Source: RI-92 sp037384645 (GTDB lineage: Bacteria; Pseudomonadota; Gammaproteobacteria; UBA6429; Thiohalophilaceae). Taken from it: DNA of 20,270 nt. Where the stretch lies: positions 1 through 20,270 of the forward strand of contig JARRNT010000039.1 in the NCBI GenBank assembly GCA_037384645.1. Direction: 5' to 3'. How positions within the stretch are numbered: the first letter of the stretch is position 1; every line of letters starts with the position of its first letter. The notes under the pieces are model-generated. The model ran no database searches. It was not told the DNA's origin and worked only from the letters and a program-made list of their open reading frames with translations. The position numbers were made by a program, and so were the translations under genes. Below are positions 1 through 7,754 of the stretch, piece by piece.

Positions 1-633
1 GGCTACCACCAGCTGGCCGGAACCGTCACTGAGGGGATAACGCATGTGCCACAAATGGCCGGTTTCTTCCTCGGAAATCACTTCCAGGTCGGACACGGCG
101 GTGTGCAGCACCGGGTCCCAGTTGACCAGACGTTGGCCGCGGTAGATCAGGCCTTCGTCGTACAGGCGCACGAAGACTTCCCGGACCGCCTCGGACAGGC
201 CTTCGTCCATGGTGAAACGTTCACGCGACCAGTCCAGCGAGGCACCCATGCGCCGCAACTGGCGGGTGATGGTGCCGCCGGAGTGGGCCTTCCATTCCCA
301 GACTCTTTCAATAAAGGCGTCGCGGCCGAGGTCGTGGCGGGTTTTGCCTTCGGCATTGAGCTGGCGTTCCACCACCATCTGGGTGGCGATGCCGGCGTGA
401 TCGGAGCCCGCCTGCCACAGGGTGTTGTCGCCCTGCATGCGGTGATAACGGGTGAGCGCGTCCATGATCGTGTCCTGGAAGGCGTGACCCATGTGCAGCG
501 AGCCGGTCACGTTGGGCGGCGGGATCATGATGCAATACGGCTGGCCCTCGCCGCTGGGGGCGAAGTAGTTGTGTTTTTCCCAGGTGTCGTACCAGCGTTG
601 TTCGATGCTGTGCGGGTTATAGGTTTTATCCAC
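1..633 (-). CDS. valS: Valine--tRNA ligase, N-terminal 211 residues (runs off the window)
   Basis: Class I aminoacyl-tRNA synthetase that charges tRNA-Val with valine in the cytoplasm. The reading frame closely follows E. coli ValS from its first residues (MDKTYNPHSIEQRWY). It contains the class I HIGH-type motif as HMGH at residues 47-50, preceded by PPPNVTGSL, then the SGGTITRQLRRMG and NWDPVLHTAVSDLEV segments typical of ValS. The start is a GTG at 633-631: no ATG fits upstream in frame, and this codon aligns with the known N-terminus. Only the N-terminal part of the Rossmann domain and the start of the editing insertion are present; the rest, including the KMSKS loop, lies beyond base 1. 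In many gammaproteobacteria valS directly follows holC; here about 7 kb of other genes intervene. A good -10 box lies about 40 bases upstream. Confidence 0.97.
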   Translation of the reverse strand, partial: MDKTYNPHSIEQRWYDTWEKHNYFAPSGEGQPYCIMIPPPNVTGSLHMGHAFQDTIMDALTRYHRMQGDNTLWQAGSDHAGIATQMVVERQLNAEGKTRHDLGRDAFIERVWEWKAHSGGTITRQLRRMGASLDWSRERFTMDEGLSEAVREVFVRLYDEGLIYRGQRLVNWDPVLHTAVSDLEVISEEETGHLWHMRYPLSDGSGQLVVA

Positions 634-672
634 AGATTTTGACGGCTCGAGCTTGGTTATAAAACAGCAGCT

Positions 673-678
673 AGTATA
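673..678 (-). promoter_or_regulatory. Candidate -10 box for valS
   Basis: Read on the minus strand the bases are TATACT, five of six matches to the sigma-70 -10 consensus. A transcript starting near base 666 would have a leader of about 33 bases before the GTG start of valS. No good -35 hexamer was found at 16-18 bases, so the assignment rests on the -10 box and position alone. On the plus strand the overlapping TATAAC (675-680), with a weak TTGGTT at 653-658 sixteen bases away, could serve the divergent glycosyltransferase. Confidence 0.4.
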
Positions 679-796
679 ACCGGAATTGCGATAAACAGGC
701 GAACAGTGTGGGCTTCTGGTACCATGCGGGCGGTTCCGGTGCAGGCAATGCGACGGCGTGCCCGGTATGATGCATGATACGTTTTGCCCGTTAATG

Positions 797-802
797 AAGG
801 AG
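797..802 (+). promoter_or_regulatory. Ribosome binding site that decides the glycosyltransferase start
   Basis: AAGGAG lies six bases before a GTG at 809. The frame is also open from an ATG at 758, which has no comparable Shine-Dalgarno sequence, and the 17 extra residues look non-coding. The GTG start is therefore preferred. Confidence 0.7.
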
Positions 803-808
803 TGCCGC

Positions 809-2305
809 GTGTTTTTTAGCCGGCTGAGCACCAACCAGTCCCTGTTTATACTCATCAGCCTGAGCCTGGGCATCAAGCTGATCGTGGCCCACGCAACGCC
901 CATGACCGGCGACGAGGCCTACTTTATCCTCTGGGGCCAGCACCCGGATTACGGCTTTTACGATCACCCGCCGATGGTGGGCTGGTGGCTGACCGCGCTG
1001 ATGAAGGTGAGCATGGACCCGGTGTGGCTGCGCCTGCCGACCATCCTCGGCACCACTGCGATCGGCTGGACTATCTATAAATTAGTATCGCCGCGCGGGC
1101 AGACCAATGCGCTGCTGGCCGCCGGGCTGTACTGGCTGGCGCCGGTCAACCTGGTCGCGCCCTGGATCACCACCGACACCCCGCTGATCATCTTCGCGTT
1201 TTATTCCGCGGTGTGTTTTTACAAGGCCCAGCGCCATGACCACATGGGCTGGTACTTCCTGTCCGGGGTGCTGCTGGGTGCGGCGTTCTTCTCCAAGTTT
1301 TTCGCCGGGCTGCTGGGCATCGCCTACGTGGTCTACCTGTTGTTGTTCGTGCGCCGCGGGCTCAAACCCTATTACGGTATCCTGGTGCTGCTGGTCGGGG
1401 TGGCGCCGTGGATCGTCACCAACCTGGTGTGGAACTACTACCACTGCTGGGACAACTACCTGTTCAACCTGGAAAACCGCACCTCGAACTTTGCCGTGAC
1501 GGCGATGAAGCCGACGGTGTACGCCCTGATCCTGTTGTACCTGATCACGCCGCCGATCCTGTTTTACCTGTTGCGCAAGCCGCGCGAGATGCTGAACGTC
1601 ATGCGCCACGGCGGCCTCGGCCTGTTCCTGGCGCTGTTCCTGGTGCCGGTGGTGCTGTTTATGCCCCTGTCGCTGGGCAAGGACATCGGCCTGCACTGGT
1701 TACTCAGTTTCTATCCGTTCCTGTTTATCGCCGTGGCGTTGTTGTTGCACTATGGCCAGTTGCGGGTGAGTTTTTATTTCATGTGGGGCTTCAGCCTGCT
1801 GCACCTGCTGGCCCTGGGCAGCGTGCTCTACCTGGCGCCGGGGATTTTCAAGCATCATCCCAAGCTCTACCAGGAGGCGGTATTCGGCATGTATCCGCAG
1901 GGCCTGCTCAAGGCGGTGAAGCCTTATACCGAGGATTTCCCGCTGGCCACGCCCAGCTATTCCCAGTCCGCGATCCTGGATTACTACAGCGGCAAGCACG
2001 TGCTGGTGTTCGGGCCGGGGTCCTATCACGCCCGCCAGGACGACATGCTCACCGATTATGCCGATTACGCGCACAAGGGCATCGCGATCCTGTCGTTTCG
2101 CGCCGACGTGAGTGAATACGCGAAGTATTTCCACCGCTTTACCCACATCATCATTCCGTTCCACGGCACGCAATTCCACCTGGGGGTCGGCATCGACTTC
2201 AAGTATGCCTTATATAAAAAGGATGTGATCGATCCCGTCAAGCGCAAGTACTACCACATCCCGTCGTGGTTGCCGCATGGCGAGTGTTATATGGATTCGC
2301 GTTGA
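809..2305 (+). CDS. PMT/ArnT-like membrane glycosyltransferase (family 39 type)
   Basis: Integral-membrane glycosyltransferase of the PMT_2/ArnT-like superfamily. Such enzymes move a sugar from a polyprenyl-phosphate donor onto lipid A, another glycan or a protein at the periplasmic face. The 498-residue protein opens with a hydrophobic helix (about 9-28). The family's luminal acidic pair follows in TGDEAYFILWG (D35, E36), then YDHPPMVGWW at about residues 51-60, a signature of ArnT-like enzymes. Roughly ten hydrophobic segments follow to about residue 365, then a soluble C-terminal domain. The start is the GTG at 809, set by AAGGAG at 797-802; an ATG at 758 would add 17 residues. It is convergent with the regulator gene, with only six bases between the stops. 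Acceptor and donor cannot be read from the sequence, so it should not be called ArnT itself. No lipid-A or polysaccharide genes flank it. Confidence 0.85.
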   Translation: MFFSRLSTNQSLFILISLSLGIKLIVAHATPMTGDEAYFILWGQHPDYGFYDHPPMVGWWLTALMKVSMDPVWLRLPTILGTTAIGWTIYKLVSPRGQTNALLAAGLYWLAPVNLVAPWITTDTPLIIFAFYSAVCFYKAQRHDHMGWYFLSGVLLGAAFFSKFFAGLLGIAYVVYLLLFVRRGLKPYYGILVLLVGVAPWIVTNLVWNYYHCWDNYLFNLENRTSNFAVTAMKPTVYALILLYLITPPILFYLLRKPREMLNVMRHGGLGLFLALFLVPVVLFMPLSLGKDIGLHWLLSFYPFLFIAVALLLHYGQLRVSFYFMWGFSLLHLLALGSVLYLAPGIFKHHPKLYQEAVFGMYPQGLLKAVKPYTEDFPLATPSYSQSAILDYYSGKHVLVFGPGSYHARQDDMLTDYADYAHKGIAILSFRADVSEYAKYFHRFTHIIIPFHGTQFHLGVGIDFKYALYKKDVIDPVKRKYYHIPSWLPHGECYMDSR

Positions 2306-2311
2306 CCACGC

Positions 2312-4018
2312 TTATTCCGGTAGCCCCGCCTTGCGCAGGTCTGCCAGCAGTGGCTGAAGCAGTTTTAGATCAGAATAGGGTGCGACCTTGCTGATGTGTG
2401 AAATCGTGACGGGCGGATCCATTACTTGTAATTCCTGCACCACCCATTCGGCGTCATCCTGGCGGCCGAGCCGCACATAGCTGGCCACAAGGTATACATT
2501 GGCAAACATGATGTTCGGGTTGCGCTGGCGCGCTTGTTCCAGCGCGGCAACGGCTTTCGCGTATTGTCCTGAATCGTAATAGGCCCTGCCCAGGTTATAC
2601 GGATAGTCCCAGGAGTAGTAGGGGTTGAGCTGCATGCCTTTCCTGAGGTAGGCAATCGCCTGGGCCGATTTTCCCTGGTAGTTGTCGATGAAGGCGAGGA
2701 GACCATAACCGTCCGCATAGTTCGGCGCGATTTCGATCGATTTCATGGTGGCCTGTTCCGCTTTGGCGTGTTCCCTGCGCATGAGGTAGACCCAGCCCAG
2801 CGCCCAGTAGGTTTGCGGAATGGAGTCATCCAGGGCGACGGCGTTCCTGGCCAGCTCCAAGGCGCGATCCAGGTTCTCATTCGGTGTGGCGGTCCAGCCC
2901 CGGAAAAAATCGACGCCCAGAGTCACGGCAAGAGCACCGTAGGCGCGACCGTAGGTGGGGTCGATCGCAATGGCCTTGCGATAGGCTGTCTCCGCCAGTT
3001 GGTTGTCTTCTTTTGTGCGCCCCTTGGATAATCGTTGTCCTTCCTGGAAATAGCCATAGGCTTTGAGGTTGGATGTAGCCTTGCTTGCCAGGCGCTGTTT
3101 TTCCTTGGCCGTCAGGTTGAGGGCGAGTGCATTGACTACCCCGGATGTGATCTCATGTCGCACGTTAAAGATCTCTTGCGTGCTGCGGTCATAGGATTCC
3201 GCCCATTTATTAAAGCCTGTTCTGGCATCTACCAGTTGTGTATTAACACGGAGCGTGCCGCCGACAGTCCGGATATTACCCTGCAGAACATAATCGATGT
3301 GCAGGGTCTTACCAACTTCCCGCGGTGCGACGCGCTTGTCGTGATAAATGTACGAGGTGTTACTGGCCAGTACCTGCAGCCTGGCGGTGCGTGACAAATC
3401 CGTAATGAGATCCTCCGTCATGCCATCGGCCAGGTAGTCCTGGCTGGCGTCGTGGCTGAGATTTTTGAACGGCATGACGATAAGTGACGGCTTGTTATTC
3501 TGGAACCTGGGAATAGCCGAGCGGTATGCAAACCAGAGCCATGCTCCTGTCGACGCCAGAAACAGGACACCCAACAGTGCAGTAAGGATCACTTTAACCC
3601 GCAGCTTTGGAGCTTGCCCAGTGACAGGGGCTATTGCCGTCGCTTCGGCAGTGCTTGTTATCGACGGGTTGGGATTGGTCTCGGTCTGTAGATAACGGAC
3701 CGGCGCGATCAATTCATAGCCGCGCTTGGGGATCGTCGTGACGTATTGGGGCTGGTGCGAGTTATCGTGCAGGGCGCGGCGTAACTTGATGACGGTATTG
3801 GTGATGGCATCGTAACCGACAAGTGCCCCTTGCCAGACTTCGCGCTCCAGTTCCTGCCGTGTAACGACTTGTCCGGCATGGGCGGCGAGATAGACCAGCA
3901 CTTCCGCCACTTTGGGCTCAAGATGGACCACTTCACCATCCCGACTCAGCACGCCCTCGGCGGGGGAGACCCGCCAGTCACCGATGAAAAAGACCTTTTG
4001 TTCCGGGAGCATCACCAT
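2312..4018 (-). CDS. Membrane-anchored CadC-like transcriptional regulator with TolB-like and TPR domains
   Basis: A 568-residue one-component regulator. Residues about 6-107 form an OmpR/PhoB-type winged helix, with LEPKVAEVLVYLAAHAGQVV, the recognition-helix region ITNTVIKLRRAL and the C-terminal hairpin TTIPKRGYELIAPV. A linker rich in T, A and P leads to one membrane helix at about 143-165. The outer part begins with a TolB N-terminal/FlgO-like domain (about 176-300: MPFKNLSHDASQDYLADGM, then DYVLQGNIRTVGGTLRV). It ends with several TPR-like repeats to about residue 560. This is the known layout of CadC-like proteins that sense outside the membrane and bind DNA inside. The start is the ATG at 4018, six bases after GGAGG (4025-4029); the open frame continues 11 residues upstream without a ribosome site. 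It is divergent from a small secreted protein, its likeliest target. The signal sensed is unknown. Confidence 0.88.
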   Translation of the reverse strand: MVMLPEQKVFFIGDWRVSPAEGVLSRDGEVVHLEPKVAEVLVYLAAHAGQVVTRQELEREVWQGALVGYDAITNTVIKLRRALHDNSHQPQYVTTIPKRGYELIAPVRYLQTETNPNPSITSTAEATAIAPVTGQAPKLRVKVILTALLGVLFLASTGAWLWFAYRSAIPRFQNNKPSLIVMPFKNLSHDASQDYLADGMTEDLITDLSRTARLQVLASNTSYIYHDKRVAPREVGKTLHIDYVLQGNIRTVGGTLRVNTQLVDARTGFNKWAESYDRSTQEIFNVRHEITSGVVNALALNLTAKEKQRLASKATSNLKAYGYFQEGQRLSKGRTKEDNQLAETAYRKAIAIDPTYGRAYGALAVTLGVDFFRGWTATPNENLDRALELARNAVALDDSIPQTYWALGWVYLMRREHAKAEQATMKSIEIAPNYADGYGLLAFIDNYQGKSAQAIAYLRKGMQLNPYYSWDYPYNLGRAYYDSGQYAKAVAALEQARQRNPNIMFANVYLVASYVRLGRQDDAEWVVQELQVMDPPVTISHISKVAPYSDLKLLQPLLADLRKAGLPE

Positions 4019-4181
4019 CCACCACCTCCAGAGAAGGTGCTGGTCGTCCATCGAAAAAACATCGAAAGATCGATGAATGCCGCTAACTGTCAGAATAGCA
4101 AAAAGAAAATCCCACCAGTTTTCTATCGTGTAACCGTCGTGCTTTGGTCCGGACTTTCATTCAAAGCATAGCTAAATACAC

Positions 4182-4237
4182 GGTAACAGTCAGCGAAAAG
4201 TCGATTTTGCACAATGTGCTGACAGGGAAATGTTACC
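4182..4237. promoter_or_regulatory. Nested inverted repeat upstream of the small secreted protein gene
   Basis: GGTAACA (4182-4188) pairs perfectly with TGTTACC (4231-4237). Inside these, GTCAGC (4189-4194) pairs with GCTGAC (4218-4223), and in the centre GCACAATGTGC (4209-4219) is itself a perfect odd palindrome. A related half-site, GTAACCG, stands at 4130-4136. The set lies between the divergent regulator and the small protein gene, 28 bases before the start of the latter. It could be an operator for the CadC-like regulator or a structured leader. No convincing -35/-10 pair was found here, so the role is inferred from position and symmetry. Confidence 0.45.
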
Positions 4238-4265
4238 AGGACAACGACGATGGAGGTAAAAAACC

Positions 4266-4622
4266 ATGAAAACCTTATCACTACAGACGGGTTCAAAGGC
4301 AGGATTTATGCATGTAGTGGGATTAGTCGTTTTTATCGCCCTGTGCGCCGGTATCAATTCCGGGGTATTGGCGTCGCAGCAAACAGACGACTGGCAGAAG
4401 CAGCGACTGTTACATCCGACGACGGCACAACGTGCGCATGAGCAACAAGGCAGTGTTTTTATCTATGACGGCCTTAGCGAGCAGGAAGTCGACCAGTCCA
4501 TGGATCAAAATTTTGATCGCATCGATGCGATGATGTTTATCAATGTCAAAAAAGCAAAAACGGATAACAAGGGTTCCGTGCTGGATGACGATACCTATGC
4601 AACGGACGATGATGGGTGTTAG
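4266..4622 (+). CDS. Small secreted acidic protein of unknown function
   Basis: A 118-residue protein that I do not recognise. GGAGG at 4252-4256 stands nine bases before the ATG, a good start. Residues about 14-36 form a hydrophobic stretch ending in GVLA followed by SQQ, which fits a type I signal peptide cleaved after A36; an uncleaved anchor is also possible. The mature part is hydrophilic. It has a short predicted helical stretch (LSEQEVDQSMDQNFDRID) and an Asp-rich tail (VLDDDTYATDDDGC) that ends in cysteine, the only Cys outside the hydrophobic segment. The tail could bind a divalent cation, but no canonical EF-hand loop is visible. It is divergent from the membrane-anchored regulator, with a nested inverted repeat between them, which suggests the regulator controls it or the two act as a signal and sensor pair. 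Confidence 0.75.
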   Translation: MKTLSLQTGSKAGFMHVVGLVVFIALCAGINSGVLASQQTDDWQKQRLLHPTTAQRAHEQQGSVFIYDGLSEQEVDQSMDQNFDRIDAMMFINVKKAKTDNKGSVLDDDTYATDDDGC

Positions 4623-4648
4623 TCGAGCTGTTCGTGTGAAAGGCATGC

Positions 4649-4677
4649 CCAGGCTGGCGGATCGCAGGCCAGCCTGG
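4649..4677. terminator. Perfect 10-bp inverted repeat between convergent genes (possible terminator)
   Basis: CCAGGCTGGC (4649-4658) pairs perfectly with GCCAGCCTGG (4668-4677) around a nine-base loop. It starts 26 bases after the stop of the small secreted protein and lies before the convergent EamA-type gene. There is no T-tract on either side, so it is not a textbook intrinsic terminator. It could still block or stabilise transcript ends. Confidence 0.4.
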
Positions 4678-4770
4678 CTGCCTCGCGGCGTGTATTATTT
4701 GGCATCGTACACGTCCGCCGGCACATGATTTTTAAATACTAAAGGATTGGCGTAATCACTGATAAATATT

Positions 4771-5649
4771 TTATCGCTGCTTTAGCATGGAGAACGGGTT
4801 GAATCCCGTGACCAGAGCAGTGCCAATCAAGACCACGCCGGTGCCGATCAGCATCCCTGCGGTCAGGGCTTCGTGCAGGAACAGGTGTCCCCACAGGATG
4901 CCGAACACCGGGACCAGGAACGTGACGGTCAGGGCCGAGGTGGCGCCAACGTCACGGATCAGGCGAAAGTACAGTAACAACGCGACACCGGTACACAGGA
5001 TGCCTACTGCCAGGACGGATAACACCACTTCTGTATCCGGGGTATATCTAACCGAGGCAAACGGAACGAACGGTGCCAGTACCAGGGTCGCCGCCCACAT
5101 GCTGCCGTGGGCATTGGAAAAACTGTCGACGCTTTTGGCGGTCCTGGCGTAGTTGGTGGCAATGCCGTAACAAAACGAGGCCAGCAGGGCAGCACTGATC
5201 GCCAGCGGGGCACCCGCCTGGGTGCTGAAGCGATCCAGCCCAACCACCAGTCCGACACCGAGGACACCCAGAACCAGGCCCAGGATCATGCGCGGGCTAA
5301 CGTTATGGCCTTTCCACACCACACCGATCAGAGCTCCCCAGATGGGCGAGCTGGCATTGAGCACGGCCATTTCCGAGGCGGTCAGGGTTTGTGCGGCAAA
5401 GGCATACAGTAAGAACGGGATGGCGGTGTTGACGACACCAAGGATCAGGTAATGCTGCCAGTGTTCACGCGCATGCAGCGGTTTGCGCACAAAGCGGGCA
5501 ACACTCAGTAACAACAGCACGGCCAGGCCGACCCGGCTTTCGATCAGGATTACCGGCCCCAGTACCGGCGCGCTGATACGGGTAAATAAAAACGAGCCGC
5601 CCCAGATGGCGGCGAGTAAAAGTAATCGGGCAACGTCGGCAATTTTCAT
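4771..5649 (-). CDS. EamA-family (drug/metabolite transporter superfamily) permease
   Basis: A 292-residue inner-membrane protein of the DMT superfamily, which carries out export or import of small metabolites driven by ion gradients. It shows the ten-helix layout made of two EamA repeats (about residues 5-135 and 148-283). The family-typical N-terminus LLLAAIWGGSFLFTRIS is present, as is the end-of-repeat pattern ASEMAVLNASSPIWGALIG. The second repeat contains SALTVTFLVPVFGILWGHLFL. Length is normal for the family. The ATG at 5649 aligns with the usual N-terminus, but no strong ribosome site precedes it. It is convergent with the small secreted protein gene and lies 74 bases after the amylosucrase stop on the same strand, so it could be co-transcribed with it. 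The substrate cannot be told from the sequence. Confidence 0.9.
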   Translation of the reverse strand: MKIADVARLLLLAAIWGGSFLFTRISAPVLGPVILIESRVGLAVLLLLSVARFVRKPLHAREHWQHYLILGVVNTAIPFLLYAFAAQTLTASEMAVLNASSPIWGALIGVVWKGHNVSPRMILGLVLGVLGVGLVVGLDRFSTQAGAPLAISAALLASFCYGIATNYARTAKSVDSFSNAHGSMWAATLVLAPFVPFASVRYTPDTEVVLSVLAVGILCTGVALLLYFRLIRDVGATSALTVTFLVPVFGILWGHLFLHEALTAGMLIGTGVVLIGTALVTGFNPFSMLKQR

Positions 5650-5723
5650 GGCGGCATTCTAGCAGTTGCGGTTGCCGAATATTGCCGTAATCAGACGTCG
5701 TTACATGGAAACCTGAGTTTTTG

Positions 5724-7688
5724 TTACATGCTGCGTGACAAGACCAGCAACTGATAGGGTTCCATTTTCAATTCCTGGGTCGCGGTGATGGTGCGGCCGG
5801 CATACAGGTCGACCATGGTCTTGCGCAGGCCCAGCAGTCTTAGTCGGCGTGCTTCCAGCACCTGTTCTTCTTCACTGAAGTTGGCGAGGACGAACACGCT
5901 GTATTGATCGTTATTGGAAAAAAATCCGAACACGTGTTTGTTGCCGGTCTCGGCGATCTCGATGCTGGCATTGTTGAAGGCCGGGTTCTGGTGGCGCATA
6001 TGGATGAGGCGCAGCAGTCCCTGGAAAAGACGGTTGATGACGCTGCCAGGTTCGCGCCGTTGTTCCGCGCGTTCCCAGTCGAAGTGGCCGCGGTGCAGCC
6101 AGCGTGAATCACCGATCTTGTCCGGATCGTCGTGATAGCTGTAGTCGTTGAGCATGCCGATTTCGTCACCAATGTACATCAGGGGAATGCCGCCGATGGT
6201 GATGGTGACGCCGTGCATGAGCAGGATACGGCGAATGGCCATATCGATTTCATCATCGTTCTTGTCTTCCATGGCCTTCTCCAGGCCGCATAGCGAAGCA
6301 CAGGTACCGGAAACCCGGGCATCACCGGTTTGCGGGTTTTCCTGGAACGGGGCACCGCGGGCAAATGTCCCTTCGAAACGACCGGTGTAGAAATCGGTGA
6401 GAAACTTACGGTGTTCCTTTGGCGTGAATTCGGTAGAGGAAATGTCCTCATCGGAAAAGGCCCAGCCGATGTCATCGTGGCTGCGGATGTAATTGACCCA
6501 GGTGCAACCATCCGGCAGGTCAAAGCGACCTTTCATGGCGTGATGCAGGATGCGGACATCGTGAGTTGCCAGGGTTTCCCAGAGCAGGGCCATCAACTGC
6601 GGATTGTAGGACAGCGGGCACTCTTCACGACTGATGTATTTGCGCACCTCGTTGGGGTGCACAATGGCTTCTGACTTCATGACCATGGCCGGGGCGGCGA
6701 TACTGGCGAAGGCGTTGAAGGCCTGGATGACCCAGTGTGCCTCCGGCAGGTTCTGGCAGTTGGTGCCCAGCTCCTTCCACAAAAACGCCACGGCATCGAG
6801 GCGCAGGATCTCCACGCCCTGGTTGGCGAGAAACAGCATCTCCTCAATCATGCGATTGAACAGGGCCGGGTTACTGTAGTTCAGGTCCCACTGGTAATTG
6901 TTAAACGTGGTCCATACCCATTTGCGAATGCGGCTGCGGTAGGTAAAGGCGCCGGGATGATCATCGGGGAAGATCTCACCCATGCTGGCCTCGAACTGGT
7001 CCGGCAGGGTGCGATCAGGATACATGTAATAGTAGGCCTGGTATTCCGGATCTCCGGCCATGGCCTTTTTGGCCCACTCGTGTTCGTCAGAGGTATGGTT
7101 AAACACGAAGTCCAGTACCAGCGAGATGCCATGGTTGCGCAGTTCGGTCGCCAGCTCACGCAGGTCTTCCATGGTGCCCAGTGGCTCGTGTACTTCACGA
7201 TAACTGCTGACAGCATAGCCACCATCGTTATCACCTTCGGGCATTTTGAACAGGGGCATCAGGTGCAGGTAGGTGATACCCAGTTCGGTCAGGTAATTGA
7301 TCTTGTCACGCAGGTTCTTCAGGTCATCGGCAAACAGGTCAACGTAGCACATCGCGCCAACCATGCGGTTGGACAGGTACCAGTCGCGATCCATTTCCCG
7401 CATGGCATCCAGTGCCTTTAATTCCGCTGGTCGCGCCAGCCACATTTCGGTGGCAGAGCCCAGCATGTTTTCCATGTGATAGAAAAAATCGTAATGGCTG
7501 CCGTACAGGGCGTGCAGCCGTTCGAACAGCCGTGGAAAATGCCGGCGCAGGCGATCGAGATAGCCTTCCCATTCGGCGGGGTCGGTTTGCTTTTTAAAGC
7601 GGGCCTCGATGCGCGGCAATAAACGGCGCAGTGAAGTTTCACTCTCCCGGCGTAGCCATTCTGGCGTTGGGCTTGTAGTCTCAGGCAT
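5724..7688 (-). CDS. Amylosucrase (GH13 family)
   Basis: Glucosyltransferase of glycoside hydrolase family 13 that splits sucrose and adds the glucose to an alpha-1,4-glucan, releasing fructose (EC 2.4.1.4). The 654 residues match the Neisseria polysaccharea enzyme over the whole length. The nucleophile is D298 in GVEILRLDAVAF, the acid/base is E340 in MKSEAIVHP, and the third acid is D405 in RSHDDIGW. The sucrose-binding pair is also present: D155 in NDGGYAVSSYR and R529 in GDSRWLHRG, corresponding to D144 and R509 of Neisseria. The conserved NHTSDEHEW follows VLDFVF. The N-terminal helical domain (about 1-95) and the C-terminal beta domain (from about 565) are complete. No sucrose-phosphate synthase, fructokinase or sucrose transporter is adjacent, so the source of sucrose is not shown here. 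The start at 7688 has a weak ribosome site. Confidence 0.93.
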   Translation of the reverse strand: MPETTSPTPEWLRRESETSLRRLLPRIEARFKKQTDPAEWEGYLDRLRRHFPRLFERLHALYGSHYDFFYHMENMLGSATEMWLARPAELKALDAMREMDRDWYLSNRMVGAMCYVDLFADDLKNLRDKINYLTELGITYLHLMPLFKMPEGDNDGGYAVSSYREVHEPLGTMEDLRELATELRNHGISLVLDFVFNHTSDEHEWAKKAMAGDPEYQAYYYMYPDRTLPDQFEASMGEIFPDDHPGAFTYRSRIRKWVWTTFNNYQWDLNYSNPALFNRMIEEMLFLANQGVEILRLDAVAFLWKELGTNCQNLPEAHWVIQAFNAFASIAAPAMVMKSEAIVHPNEVRKYISREECPLSYNPQLMALLWETLATHDVRILHHAMKGRFDLPDGCTWVNYIRSHDDIGWAFSDEDISSTEFTPKEHRKFLTDFYTGRFEGTFARGAPFQENPQTGDARVSGTCASLCGLEKAMEDKNDDEIDMAIRRILLMHGVTITIGGIPLMYIGDEIGMLNDYSYHDDPDKIGDSRWLHRGHFDWERAEQRREPGSVINRLFQGLLRLIHMRHQNPAFNNASIEIAETGNKHVFGFFSNNDQYSVFVLANFSEEEQVLEARRLRLLGLRKTMVDLYAGRTITATQELKMEPYQLLVLSRSM

Positions 7689-7743
7689 CAGGCAACCGGT
7701 TAAATTAACGTTGTGTTACTCGTGGTCAGGTTATTTTACAGCA

Positions 7744-7754
7744 ATTGTCACAAT
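7744..7754. promoter_or_regulatory. Palindrome upstream of the amylosucrase gene
   Basis: ATTGTCACAAT is a perfect odd palindrome (ATTGT and ACAAT around one base), 56 bases before the amylosucrase start. On the minus strand a TGTAAAAT stretch lies just downstream and could be a -10 region. A second GTGACA copy lies a few bases away. It may be an operator of a sugar-responsive repressor; this is inference from symmetry and place. Confidence 0.25.

Noticed and set aside
46..642. Plus-strand open frame of 198 codons opposite valS
   Set aside because: The minus strand encodes unmistakable valyl-tRNA synthetase sequence over the same bases.
1082..2179. Open frames on the minus strand and a second plus frame inside the glycosyltransferase
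   Set aside because: Their translations are low-complexity (rich in Q, H, R and P) and overlap a well-formed membrane protein gene.
809..2305. Calling the glycosyltransferase ArnT
   Set aside because: It shares the PMT/ArnT-like motifs, but no aminoarabinose pathway genes are nearby and the C-terminal part cannot be matched by eye to ArnT specifically.
4761..4775. GATAAATATTTTATC as a terminator for the EamA-type gene
   Set aside because: It is a six-pair AT-only stem overlapping the stop codon, too weak to call.
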